A stretch of 64,000 nt of DNA from Sapria himalayana (taxonomy: Eukaryota; Streptophyta; Magnoliopsida; Malpighiales; Rafflesiaceae): NCBI GenBank assembly GCA_029783825.1, contig JAREIK010002428.1, positions 58,639 through 122,638 on the forward strand. Reading direction: 5' to 3'. The translations under genes were made by a program, and so were the position numbers. How positions within the stretch are numbered: position 1 is the first letter of the stretch; each line of letters starts with the position of its first letter. Shown here in pieces: positions 14,111 to 29,100 of the stretch. Below the pieces are notes generated by a model. That model saw nothing but the letters and a program-made list of their open reading frames with translations. It ran no database searches and had not been told where the DNA came from.

Positions 14111-14450
14111 CAGACAAAAAGATAGATAGAAAGATAGATAAAAGATAGACAAATAGACACACAGAAAGATTGACTAACATATAGACAAATAGCTAGATCA
14201 ACATACAAGAAAATAGATAGTCAGGTAGACAAATAATCAGGCAGACAGATAGTCAGAAAGATTGATAGTCAAGCATACATATAGTCAAGTAGAAAGATAG
14301 AAAGATAAACAAACAAATTGATAGACAAAGACTAACTGATAGACAGACAGACTCTCCTAATAACTGATAGATAGGTAGATAGAAACATAGAAAGATAGAT
14401 TCACAAACAAATAGGCTTATAGAAAAATAGATAGACTGACATATAGATAG

Positions 14451-14451
<1 letters not shown>

Positions 14452-14519
<68 letters not shown>
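14452..14519. repeat. Compound microsatellite (AT)n(GT)n
   Basis: About 25 bases of pure AT are followed by about 42 bases of pure GT, then GTATGTATGCATGT. It is the longest GT run in the window. Alternating purine-pyrimidine DNA of this kind can adopt Z form. Confidence 0.95.
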
Positions 14520-14522
<3 letters not shown>

Positions 14523-17308
14523 ATGCATGTATTGATTAATTTAAGCCAAATTGATAGACATCTAGAAAGATAGATTGTAGACAAATAGATAGACATATAG
14601 ATAGATAGACAAATAGATAGATAATTAGATAGATAGGCAGATAAATAGATAAATATATTTATAAAAAGATAGATAGATACACATATAGATCGACATACAT
14701 ATAAGATGACAAATCAACAAATAATCAAATTGATAGATAGATAGGTATACATAAATATATACAGAGAGACAGAGATAAAAAGATAGACAGAGAGATAAGA
14801 AAATAGATAGATAGATAGATAGTAGGTATACTAATAGATAGGTTGACAAATTTATATATAGATAGATAGATAGCAAGGTAGGTAGGTATCTAGGTAGGTA
14901 CGTAAGTAGGTAGAAAGATAAAGTGATAGGGAAAAACAAATATATAGAGATAGATAAATAGATATATAGATAGAAAGAGAAATAGATAGAAAGATAGAGG
15001 GAAAGATATATAGACACATACAAAAATAGACAGACAAAAAGATAGACAAAATGAAAGATAGATAGATAGACTGATAGACAAGCAAACTAATAAACTAATA
15101 GACATGCAAACTAATAGACTAACAGACTGACATACTAACAAACTGATAGGCAGATAGATAGACATATAGACATATAACACAAATAGATAGAAACACAAAT
15201 AGACAATTAGATAGATAGACATATATATAGATAGACATTTAGACAGATAGATAAAAATGATATACAAATATTAGATTTCCAAATAGATAGATAGAGAGAT
15301 TAAGAGATAGAGAGATTAACATATAGAAATATAGATAGATAACTAGATATAAATATATATAAAGAAAGATAGATAGTTAGAAAGATAGACAAAAAGATAG
15401 ATAGATAAATAGGCAGATAGATAGATAGATAGATAGACAGATAAATAGATTAATAAATAGACAGAATAGATAGATAGACAAATTGATAGATAGATAAATG
15501 AAAATATAGAAAGAAAGATACATACATATTTAGGCAGATAAGCAGATACATAGATAGATAGACAAAAATGTAGATATATAGATATAGATATAAAAAGATA
15601 GGTATATAGATAGATAAAGAGATAGAAAGATTGCCATATAGAAATTTATATATAAATAGATAGATAGACTGATGACTAATAGACTAATAGATAGAAACAC
15701 AGATAGATAGTTAGATAGATAGACAAATTGAAAGATATACAAATACATAGATTTATAAATTGATAGATTGACAAATACATAGATAGACAGAAAGATAAAT
15801 AGATAGTTAAAAAGATACACAAAAAGATAGATAAATAGATAGATAGATAGATAGACAAATAAATAGATAGATAGATACATAAATAAACAAATGCATAGAT
15901 AGATGGATAAATAGATAGACATATAGACAGATAGACAGATTGACAAATAGGAATATAGATATATCGATAGATTGATTGATTGATTGATTGACAAATAGAC
16001 AGATATACAGATAGGTAGATACATAGATAGATAGATAGACAGGTAGATAGATAAATAGATAGAGAGATATATAGATTGACTCATAAATAGACAGATGGAT
16101 AGACAAAATGACAGATAAACAAATGACAGATAGATAGATATAAAGATAGTCAAATATTAGAAAGACAGATAGCCAGTTAAACACATAGATAGATAGATAG
16201 ATAAATAATCATATATACAAATAGAGAGAAAAAAATAGATAGATAAATAGATAGATTGTAAAAAATATATAGATAGATAGCTAGACAAATATATAGATAG
16301 ACATATAGACATATAGACAGATAAAAAGATAGATAAATGAAAGATATATAGATAGACATACAGACATATATATTGATATATAGATAAACATATGGATAGA
16401 TATTGAGATATATAGATAGGCATATATACAGATAGGCATATAAACAAAAATAAAGATGACAAATAGATAAATAAAAAAATAGACAAATATAAAGATATAT
16501 AGATAGAGAAATAGATATATAGACAAATATATAGTTTGATAGATAGACAGAGAGACATATAGATTGATAGACAAATAAACACATAAACACATACATAGAT
16601 AGATAGATTTATAGATAGATAGACTTATAGACAGATAGAAAGATTGAAAGATAGATATATAGACAGATTGATAGTTATATAATTAGATACATAGATAGAT
16701 AGATAAAAAAATAGATAGATATATAGATAGACATAAAGATAGAAAGACAGATAGGAAAATAGACAAATAAACACATAGATAGATAAATAAATAGATAGAC
16801 GGACAATAAGATATATAGATAAATAGATGGACAGGATTAGAGATATATAATAGATAGATAGATATATAAATAGGCTGAAAGATAGATAAATAAAAGATAG
16901 ATAGATATATAGATATATAGATAGACTCATAGACAAATAGACAGATAGATAGTTAGACAAATAAATAGATAGATTGATACATAGATAGACAGATAGACAT
17001 ATAGATAAATAGATAGATATATAAGTATATAGATAGATAGACTTATAGTTAGAGAGATAGATAGAGAGATAGACAAATATATAGAAATACAATTAGAGAG
17101 TTAGAAAGATAGATAGAGAGACACAAAGACAGATAAATAGAAAGACAAATAGAGAAATAGAAAGATAGACAAATAGACAGATAGATAGGTAGATATGTAG
17201 GTAGACATATAGATAGATACACATACAACTAGGTAGGTAGGTAACTAGGTAGATAGGTATGTTGTTAGATAGCGAGATAGAAATTTGGAGTGGCAGAGAG
17301 ATAGATAG

Positions 17309-17351
<43 letters not shown>

Positions 17352-18772
17352 AAATAATGATATAAATATATATAGAGATAGAAAGATATAAAAATAGAGA
17401 GATATAGAGCTAGAGAGATATGAAGATAAAGAGATAAATAGATAAAAAATAAAGAAATAAAGATATATAGAGATAGAAAGATATAGAAATAAAGATAGAT
17501 AAACAAAAAGTCAGATGGATAGAAATATAGATAGACTGATAGATTGATACATTGATATATAGTTTTATAGACAGATTGATAGACATATTGATACACAAAT
17601 TGAAAGACAGGATGATAGATAGAGTGATAGTCAGATTGATAGATATATTTATAGATAGATTGATAATCATATTGAAAGATATATTGATAAACAAATATAT
17701 AGATAGATCAATCGATAAATAGATAGTTATATATATAGATAGATAGCTAGACAGACAGACAAATAAATAGATAAATAGATAGACAAATAGAAAGAAAAAA
17801 AGATAGATAGATAGATGATAGACATATAGACAAATTGATTAATAGATAGATAGATAGACAGTTGGATATATAGTTTAATAGACATAATATTAGACATTGA
17901 GATAGACAGATAGATTTTCATAAAGATAGATAGATAGATATAAATAGAAAAATAGATAGACAGATTGCTATATAGATATATAGACAAATAGATAGACAGA
18001 TAGATAGACAAATAAATAGATACAAAGATAGATGGATAGAAAAATAGATAGATATATAGATAGATAGATATAAAGATATAAAAATAGATAATAGATACAT
18101 AGAAAGATTGATAGATAGATGGATATATAGATTAATAGAACGATTGAAAAATAGAAATATAGAAAGATTGATAGAATGATTCATAGATAGACAAATATAT
18201 AGATTATTAGATAGATTAATAAATAGATAGACAAATAGATAAACATCTAGATAGATAGATATATAGATATTTAGATAGACAAATAAATAGATAAAAAGAT
18301 AGATAGATATATTATTATATGGGTAGATAGATAGATAAATAGAAAGAAAGATAGACAGATAGGTAGATAGATAGATAGATAAAAAAATAGTAAGTCAAAA
18401 AGATAGGGAATTAGATATATAAATATATAGACAAATAGATAGAAAGATAGATAAGTAGACAAATAGAAAGAAAGATTGATAGAAAGATAGGTAGACAGAT
18501 AGATAAATAAATATATAGATAGATAGAATATTAGATAGATAGATAGATGAATAGATATACATATACAAATATAGATAGATTGATTGATACATAGATAGAT
18601 AGATAGATTGATTGAAAGATAAATAGATAGATAGATTGATAGAAAATTAGATTGGTAGATATATAGAATGATAGATAGACTAATATATAGACAAATATAT
18701 AGTTAAATAGATAGATAGATAAACAGATAGAAATACAAATAGATAAACAAATAGAATTGCCGAAAGATAGTT

Positions 18773-18812
<40 letters not shown>

Positions 18813-18965
18813 ATATATATATATATTATTTGACTAATAGATAGATAGATAGAAATATAGATACATAGATAGTTAGATCGATGGACTCATTGATATAAGA
18901 TTGATAGATAAATAGATAGATTCATAGACAAATATATTGATTGATAAATAGAAAGATTGATTGAT

Positions 18966-19005
<40 letters not shown>

Positions 19006-19794
19006 TGATAAACATATATATAGAGAGATAGATAGATTTGTAGATAGATAAATAGATAGATAAATGGATACATAGATAGATAGATATAAACATAAATAGA
19101 CAAATAGAAAGATAGTTTGAAAGATAGACTGCAAAAGGTAGATTGATATACAAATTGATAAAATTATTGATAAATAGATAGATAGATATATATAAAGATA
19201 GATTGATAAATAGATAGATAGACAGATAGATACATAGATAGATATAAAGATAGATAAAAAATAGATAGAAAAACAGATAGATAGACAAATATATATAGAC
19301 AAATTGATAGTTAGATAGATAGATATACAAATATAAAGATAGTTAGATCTATAGATAGATTGATAGATATAAAGATAGATAGATAGATAAAAAGTTTGAC
19401 AAAAAGATAGAAAGCTAGATAGACATCCAAATAGATAGATAGATAGATTGATGGATAGATTGTTATACAAATAGATAGAAAGTTGGATAAACAAATTGAT
19501 AGATAGATTGATAGTCAGAGATAGATAGATTTATAGATAGACATATAGATAGATAGAGAGATATATAGACACAGATAGATTGATTATTAGATAAAAATAT
19601 AGAAAGATAGATGGACAAATAAATAGATAGACCGATAGACAGATATATAGTTACATATAAAGAGAGATTGATAGATATATAGACATATATATATATATAT
19701 AGAAAAATAGATAGGCTAAAAAATATACAGATAGATAGACTGGTAGAAAGACATATCGATAGATAGATAGTTAAATATATAGATTTAAATATAT

Positions 19795-19830
<36 letters not shown>

Positions 19831-20240
19831 ATATAGATCGACAAATAGAAAGACAAATAGGTAGAGAGATTGATAGACAGATAGTTGGATAGACAAATAG
19901 ATAGATAAATAGACAAATAGATAGATAGAAAGGTTGACATATAGATAGATAGTTGGATAGATAGATTGAAATTAAAATTGTAAGACTAATTGATAGACAA
20001 ATAGAAAGTGAGATAAATAGATAGAGGGGTAAATAGATATATAAATAGATAGAAAGACATATAAATAGGTAGATAGATATACAAATAGATAGGGAAATAA
20101 ATAGATAGATAGAAAGATATATAGAAAGATTGATATATAAAGTGATAGTGGATAAATAGAAAAAAAATAAATAGTTTGATAGACAGATAGATAGATAAAG
20201 AAATAGATAGACATATAGAAAGATATATATATATATAGAT

Positions 20241-20286
20241 AGATAAAAAAATAGATAAAAAATAGATAAAAAATAGATAAAAAAAT
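20241..20286. repeat. 12-bp minisatellite, copy B, four units
   Basis: Counterpart of 6157-6252 with four units of 12, 11, 11 and 12 bp; the short ones have six rather than seven A residues. Confidence 0.92.
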
Positions 20287-20802
20287 AGATATACAGACAT
20301 ATAGATAGATAGATAGACAGATACATAAACAAATAGATAGGAAAAAGTTTGAAAGATTGATAGAATGATAGATAGATAGATTGAAAGATAGATTGATAGA
20401 AAGAGTGATGGACAAATTGATAGATAGATTAATAGACATATAGATAGACATAAAGATAGACAAATAGATAGAAAGATAGATAGTTAAATACATAAATAAA
20501 GAGATAGAGAGATAGATAGACATGATAGATAGAGAGGTAGATAGACTGATAGATAGTTAGTTAGATAAATAGATATATAGATAGAAAGATAGATAGAATG
20601 ATAGATAGATATATAAATAGATAAATAGATAGATAGCTATATAAACAAATAAATATAGAGATAGGCAAATAAATAGACAAATAGATAGATAGATATTTAA
20701 ATAAAGATATAAAAAATGATACATAGATTCATAGATAGATTGATAAATAGATTGATAAATAGATTGATTAATAAATTTATAAATAGATAACTAGATAGAT
20801 AA

Positions 20803-20833
<31 letters not shown>

Positions 20834-22134
20834 AAAAGATACATAGATAGATATATATATATATATATATGTGCATACAAATAGAATGATAGATAGAAAG
20901 ATAAATTAAAGTTAGATATACTGATAAATAGATAGATAGATGGAAAGATAAATAGATAGATAGAAATAGAGAGAGATATACAAATAAATAGAACGATAGA
21001 TACATAGATAGATAGACATATAAGATAGATAGATAGATTAAATGATAGATTTATAGATAGACATATAAATAGATAGACAGATAGATTTTACAAATAGTTA
21101 GATAGATAGATAGATTGATAGACATATAGATAAATAGATTGATAGACAGAAAGATAAACAAATAGATAGATAGATAAATATAGAGAATGATTGATAGATA
21201 GTTATACAAATAGATATACAAATAGTTGGATAGAAAGATAGATAGATAAAGAGATTGATTGATTGATTGATATATAGATATATTATTAAATAGATGATGG
21301 ATAGATTGATTGATAGATAAAAAGATAAAAAGATTGAATGATAGTTTGATAAAAATATAGATAGAAAGATAAAGATAGTTGGATAAATAGATAGATAAAT
21401 ATAATATTATATAGTCAAATAGACATATAGATATACAAATAAATTGACATATAGGAATACAGAAAGATAGACAGATGTTTAGCAAAATAGATCGACATAT
21501 AGATAGACTTATACATAGACGGATATAGATTGATAGATATATAGACAAATAGATAAATAGACATATTTATAGATACATCGATAGATATATAACTAGATAT
21601 ATATAGAAATATATAGAAAATAGACAACAAATAGATTTATTGATTGTTGGATAGAAAGAAAGATATACTAATAGATAGATAGATAGATATAAAGATTATT
21701 AGATAGATAGATAGACATATAAATATATAGTTACATTAATAAATAGATAGACATATTTATAAATAGATAGAGAGATTCATAAATAGATAGATTGACAAAC
21801 AGATAGATAAATAAATAAATAGATAGGTAGATAGATAGTCAAACAGATATACAGTCAAATAGATAGACAGATATATATAGAGATAGATAGACACATTGAT
21901 AGGCATATATTTAAACAAATAAATAGATAGACTGATAGATGGATAGATAGATAGACAGAGAAATATTTAAACAAATAGATAGGCATATTTAAAGATTGAT
22001 TATTAGATAGATTGATATATATATATTGATATAAAGATTGATATATAAATTGATAGCCATATAGATAGATCGATAGATAGATAGACAAAGACACACATAG
22101 ATAGATAGATATAAAAATAGATAAACAAATAGAT

Positions 22135-22169
<35 letters not shown>

Positions 22170-23132
22170 TATAGATAGAAAGATAGAAAAGGAGATAGTC
22201 ATACAAATAGATAATAGATAGATAGAGTGATAGAAAGACAATTAGATAATCATATAGATATATTGATTGATAAATATGTATATAAATAGATAGATCGTCA
22301 AATAAATAGATAGATAGATAGATAGAAACACAAATAGATCGATATATTAATAGACAATTAGATAGTAAGATAGATATACAATTAGATAGAAAGATAGATA
22401 GATAAATAGATAATTAAATAAATAGATAAATAGATAGATAGATAGACATGTTGTTAGGTAGAGAGATAAAGAGACAGAAAGATATATAGATAGATATATA
22501 GATAGATATATAGATAGATATATAGATAGATAGATAGATAGATAGATAGAAATTTAAATTAGAAGACACTTAGATATACAAATTTATAAAAAAAATAAGA
22601 GACAGATTGATGGGTAGATAGATTTACAAATTAATAGAAAGATTGATGGAAACATAGATAGATAAATTAATAGACAATTAGATAGATAGATATACAAATA
22701 TATAAACCATTCAAAATATAGATAGATAGATATACAAATATTTATACCATTCAATAGATAGATAGATACATAGACGTATCATTTGACAAATAAATAAACA
22801 AATAATTAAATCGATAGATAGATAGATAAATAGATAGATCAATATATAGACAAATAGATATACATATAGATGGATAAATAAATAGATAGATATATATGTA
22901 AATAAATAGATAGAGAGAAAGATAGACTAAAAGATAGATAGATAGATACTTAGACAGATATATATATATATACAGAAATATAGAGAGATAAAATTATAGA
23001 TAGATAAATAGATATATAGATCGATAGATAGATACATAGATAAATATATAAATAGATAAAAAGGTATATAGACAGATTATATAGATATATAGATAGATAA
23101 ATATGTAGATTATTAGCCAGATAGATAGATAG

Positions 23133-23136
<4 letters not shown>

Positions 23137-23177
<41 letters not shown>
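23137..23177. repeat. (AT)n tract
   Basis: A 41-base AT run in copy B; the copy A equivalent (10651-10669) is about 19 bases. Confidence 0.85.
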
Positions 23178-23179
<2 letters not shown>

Positions 23180-23609
23180 TTGATAGACAGACAGATAGAA
23201 TATTCGAGATATTGATAGACGGATAGATTTACAAATAGATATAGAGATGGATAGATAGATAGATAGATAGACAGATAGATAAATATAATATTAGACAGAT
23301 AGATAGATAGATAGATAGATATACAAATAAATAGATAATTAGACAGCTAGATAGACACATAAATAGATAGATTAAAAAACAAATTGATAGATATATATAT
23401 AGATAGATTGATAGATAGATACATAAACAAATAGACAGATAAATAGATAGCTAGACATATAGACAGATAGATAGACATACAGACATATATACAGACAGAT
23501 AGATAGAGAGACAAATATACAAATAGATAGACAAATACATAGAAAGATAGACAGATAAATTGGTAGACATTCAAACATACAGATAAACTGACAAATAGAG
23601 AGATAAACA

Positions 23610-26056
23610 TATAGATATATAGTTTAATAAATATATTGATAGATAAATAGATATATAGACAAATATATAGACAGATAGATATTATATAAATAGATAAATA
23701 GATAGTTTGGCAAACAAATTCATAGATTTATAAAAAGATAGATATATAGACAAATAAAAAGAGAGAAATAAATTATATAAGATAAATAGCTAGAAACCTA
23801 GATAGACAAATAGATAGAATAATAGATTTTCAAATAGATACACTGATTGATAGACAGATAAATTAATAGACACACTGACAACTAGATTTATAGAACAAAT
23901 GACAGATAGATGGAGAGACATACAAAGACATAAATAGATATACAGAAAGATAGAATGACAAATAAATAGATAGAAAGATTGACAAATAGTCAAATAAAAC
24001 AAACAAACATATAGACCGATAAAAGATAGATAGATAGATAGTTTGGTAGATATATTAATAGTTAAATAGATTGAGTGATTGATTTATATAAAAATAGATA
24101 GACATACAAATAGATTAATAGATAAATAGATAGATATATAAGTAGATTGATATATAGATATTTATATATAAAGACATAAAGATTAATAGATAGTTTTCCA
24201 TATTGATAGACACATTGATAGATAGATTAATATAAACATTGTTATATAAATTGATATATAGATCAATAAAAATATAGATAGACAGATTGATTGATTGATT
24301 AATTGATTGATTGATATAGATAGATAAATAGATAGATAGATAGATAGATAAATAGATACATATGCAAATAAAAGATAAATAGATAGATAGTTATAGAGAT
24401 ATGTAGATAGATAGACATATCGATAGTGAAATAGATAGACACATATATATACAAATATATAGTAACAAAGATAGACAGATAGATAGAATGATAGATAGAC
24501 TGATATATATAAAGATAGATAGATATAAAATAGACATGTAGATAGATAGATAGATAGACAAATAAAAAGATAGATAGTTAGACAAATAGATAGGTAGATA
24601 AATAGATAGATATTTAGTTAGATAGTTAGATAGATACATATATAAAGAAATAGATAGATATAAAGATAGACAGACAGATTGATTCATTCATTGATTTATA
24701 AACATTTATATTGACACATTGATAGACATATTAATATATAGATTGACATATTTATAGATAGATTGATATAAAGATTAATAGACAGATTGATATATAGATT
24801 CATAGATAGATAGATTTACAAATTAAATGATAGACAAATAGATATATAGATAGATAGATAGATAGGCAGATAAATAAATATATAGATACATAAATAGATA
24901 TTTAGATATATAGATAGATAGCTAGATATATAATTTTTAGATATATAGATATAAAGATAGAAAGATAGATAGATATATGGTTATATAGATAGAAAGATTG
25001 ATAAAGAAATAGATAGATAGATTGATCGATTATTATATAGATAGATACATAGATAGATAGATTATAAATAGACATATAGATAAATAAAAAATAATCAAAT
25101 AGATAGAGAGATAGATAGATAAATAGATAGGATGATAGATAGATAAATAGATAGACATGTAGATTGATAGATAGATAAACAAATAGAAAACAGATAAGTA
25201 GCCAAATAGATACAAAGATAGATGGATTGTTTCATAGATAGATATATAAATAGATAGATCTATAGGTGTATTATTACAAAGATAGATAGACAAATATATA
25301 GATAGATAGATAGATAGACTAAAAGATAGATAGATAGATAGTTAGTTAGTTAAACATATAGAAAAAAAGATTGATAGATAGGAAAAAAATGACAAAAAAT
25401 AGATAGATAGATTGATTGATTGACAAATAGATAGACAGACAGATAAATAGATATATAGAGGGAAAGACAGATAATTAGACAGATTAATGTATAGATATAT
25501 TGATAGATAGATATATTGAAAGATGGATAAAATGTTAGATAGATTAATATATAGATAAATACAAAGATATAACAATAGATATATAGATAGATAGAAATAT
25601 AAATAGATAGAAAGATAGATCGTTAGATAGATAAATAGATAGGCAGATAGATAGATAGATAGATAGATACATAGATAAATAGATTATTAGATTAGTAGAT
25701 AGACAGATTGATAGACAGATAAATTTAAAGATAGATCGATAGATAATTATATAGATAGATAGTTAGATAAATATATAGATTGATACATAGAAAGATAGAT
25801 AGACACATAGATTGACAGATAAAATGATAAATAGAGAGATAAATGGATACATTTACAATAAGATAGATAGAGAGATAGATGGATACATTTACAATAAGAT
25901 AGATAGATTGATAGATAGATAAATAGAATAATAAATAGATAGATTGACAGAAATATAGATAGAAAGTTAGATAAATTAATAGACAAAAAGATAGATAAAA
26001 AGATAGACAAATAGATTAATAGAAACATAGACAGATAGAATGACGGATAGATAGAT

Positions 26057-26101
<45 letters not shown>

Positions 26102-29100
26102 GAGAAATAGATAGATAGATAGATAGATAGTCACATATATAGACATATAGATAAATAGATAGATAGATTGATAAAAATATTGGTAGAGAGATAGATCGAT
26201 TGATAGATAGAAAGATTAATAGACAGATAGATGGATAGATTTGTAGATAGATTGATACACAGTTGGATATACAAATTGATAGAGAAATCAATATATATAT
26301 AGCTAAGACAAATTAAAAGACAGATATAATGAAAGATAGATTTATATATAGATATGTAGATAGATAGATAGACAAATAGATAGATAGACAAATAGATAGC
26401 TAGATAAATATAAAAATATATAAACAGATAGATAGTTAAATTTTTTGACAAATAGATAGAAAGATAAATAGACAAATATATCGATATATAGATAGATATA
26501 TAGATAGATAGATATATAGATAGATAAATAGATTATTGATATATTGATGGATAGATATATGAAAAATAGATATACAGACATATAGATAGATAGATAAATA
26601 GATAGATAGACAGATATATTGATAGATATTAGATAGATAAATAGTCATGCCGATAGATAAATAGATAGATAAAAAGATAGATATACAGACATATTTATAG
26701 ATAAATAGATAGATAAATAGATAAACATATAGATAGACAAATAATATATAAATAGATAGACAGAAAGATTTATAGATAGATAGATAGACAGATAGATAGA
26801 TAATATATAAATAGATAGACAGATATATAGTTAGATAGATAGAAAGATGATAGACATATAGATAGACGTATAGATAGGCATATAAATAGGTAGATAGATA
26901 GATAGTTAGATATATAAATTGATTAATAGATAGAAAGATAGACTGATAAATAGATAGATAGTCAGACAAATAGTTAGGAAAAATAGACAATCAGGTAGAT
27001 AGATAGTTTGAAAGATATACATTAAGGGAAAAAGTTAGACAACTAGACAGATAAACATATAGATAGGCAGAAAAAGAGACAAAGATATAGACAAAGAGAC
27101 AGATAAATATATAGATAGATATATAGTTGGATAGACAGATTGATTAACAAATAGATAGACAAATAGGAAGATTGATTGATGATTAGATTAAAAGATAGAA
27201 AGATAGATAAATAGATAGATAGATAGATTGATTGATTGATAGAAAAATAAATAGACAGATAGATAAACAAATAGATAAATAGAAATATAGATAGATAGAT
27301 GAGCAGATAGATAGACAGATTAATAGACAAAAAGTTATACAGAAAGATTGATAAATTGATATACAGGAAGATAAATAGATAGATAGACAGATTGATAGAT
27401 AGATAGATAAATAGATAGATAATTAGATAAATAGATAAATAGATAAATAGATAAATAGACAGATAGATAGACACAGAATACATATAGATAGACAGATAGT
27501 AAGATAGATTGATAGATTTATTGTTTGATAGGCAATTTAATAGATAGATTAATAGATAGGTTTATAGATAGATTGATAGACAGATTAATACACAATTTGA
27601 TATAATAATTGATAGAGAGATTGAGAGATAGAAAGATATATATTTTGAAAGACAGGTAGATAGATAGTTTGCTATATAGATTGATAGACAAATAGACACA
27701 TAGATAAGTAGATAGATATTTAGATGAATAGATAAACAAATTTTTAGAAAGATAGAATGAAAGATAGAAAAAAAGATAGATAGTCAGATTGATAGATCAG
27801 ATAGATAGATAGTTAGAATGATAGATAGATAGTTAGAATGATAGATAGACAAATAGAGAGATATACAAAAAAGATAGTCAAATCGATAGATAGATAGATA
27901 CATAAAGAGTCATATAAATAGATAGATATATTGATAGATGGATAAAAAGACATAAAGATACATAGATATATCAATTGGCAGATAAATAGATAGATAGACA
28001 AATAGAAAGACAGATAAATATATAGTTAGATTGATAGATAGATAGATAGTCACATAGATAGAAAGATCGATAGACAAATACATAGATAGATACATCGACA
28101 AATAGATAGACAAATAGGTAGATAGATTGATAGATAAATAGATAAAATGATTGATTGATAGATAAATAGATAGATAAACATACAAATATTTATGCATGCA
28201 AATTGTCAGGTAGATAGATAGTTAGGCAGATTGACAATTAGAAAGACTAATAGATATTCAGACAGATAGATAGATAAACAAATAGAAAACCAAACACACA
28301 GACTGATAGATCGTTAGACTAACTAACAAATAGATAGATAGATAGATAGTCTGATAGATAGATAGTTAGACAAACAGATAGACAAATAGATAAATAAATA
28401 TTTTGACAAATAGATTGATAGATACATTGATAGACAAATAGGTAGATTAATTGATAAATAGAATGATTTAATGAAAGATAGATAGGTAGATAGATAAATA
28501 AATAGACAAATAGATAATTAAATAGATAGATAGATCAATAGATATATAGATACACATAAATTAATAGATAGATAATAGACAGATAGACACCTAGACACCT
28601 AGATAGTTAAATAGATGGATAGAAAGATAGATATACCGATAGATAGACATATATATGGACTAATATATATTCATATTGATAGAAACATTGATAGATTGAT
28701 AGATTGATAGATTTATAGATTGATTGATAGATTGATTGATATATAAATTAATAGAAAGATATATATATATATAAAGATAGATAGATAAATAGATAGATAG
28801 ACAGATAGAATGAAAGAAAGAAAGATAGATAGATAGTTAGTTAGTTAGATAAAAATATAGAAAGATAGATAGATAGATAGATAGATTTATAGATAGATAT
28901 ATAGACAGATATATAGAGAGATAGATAGATAAATTAATAGATAGACAGATATTAGATTGATTGGGAGATAGATAGATAAACAAATAGATATATATATATA
29001 TATATATCAATAGATAGATTGATTGATAGATTGATTGGTAAATAGATAGATAGATATATAGATAGATAAATAGATAGATAGACAGACAGATTGATTGATT

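Larger units (their letters stand above)
11094..15048. repeat. Satellite spacer between duplication copies
   Basis: This GATA-derived stretch has no visible counterpart after copy B. It is the most varied part of the array: ordinary GATA to about 12060, AGAGAT-rich stretches to 13920, GACTAA patches near 12.7 and 14.0 kb, GGTA runs near 13.4 and 14.9 kb, and an (AT)n(GT)n tract. No gene seen. Confidence 0.75.
15049..23609 (+). repeat. Segmental duplication, copy B
   Basis: Direct-orientation match to 1-11093. It shares the order of rare words and (AT)n positions, with scattered substitutions, small indels (about 59 bp fewer by A position 1160), no solo LTR (empty site near 18938) and no equivalent of A 8521-10030. 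The right limit is near 23609, just after the shared AGAGATAAACA word. B is not followed by a copy of the A-side spacer, so either the duplication was not a simple tandem of the whole 15-kb unit or the right part has since been replaced. Confidence 0.9.
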
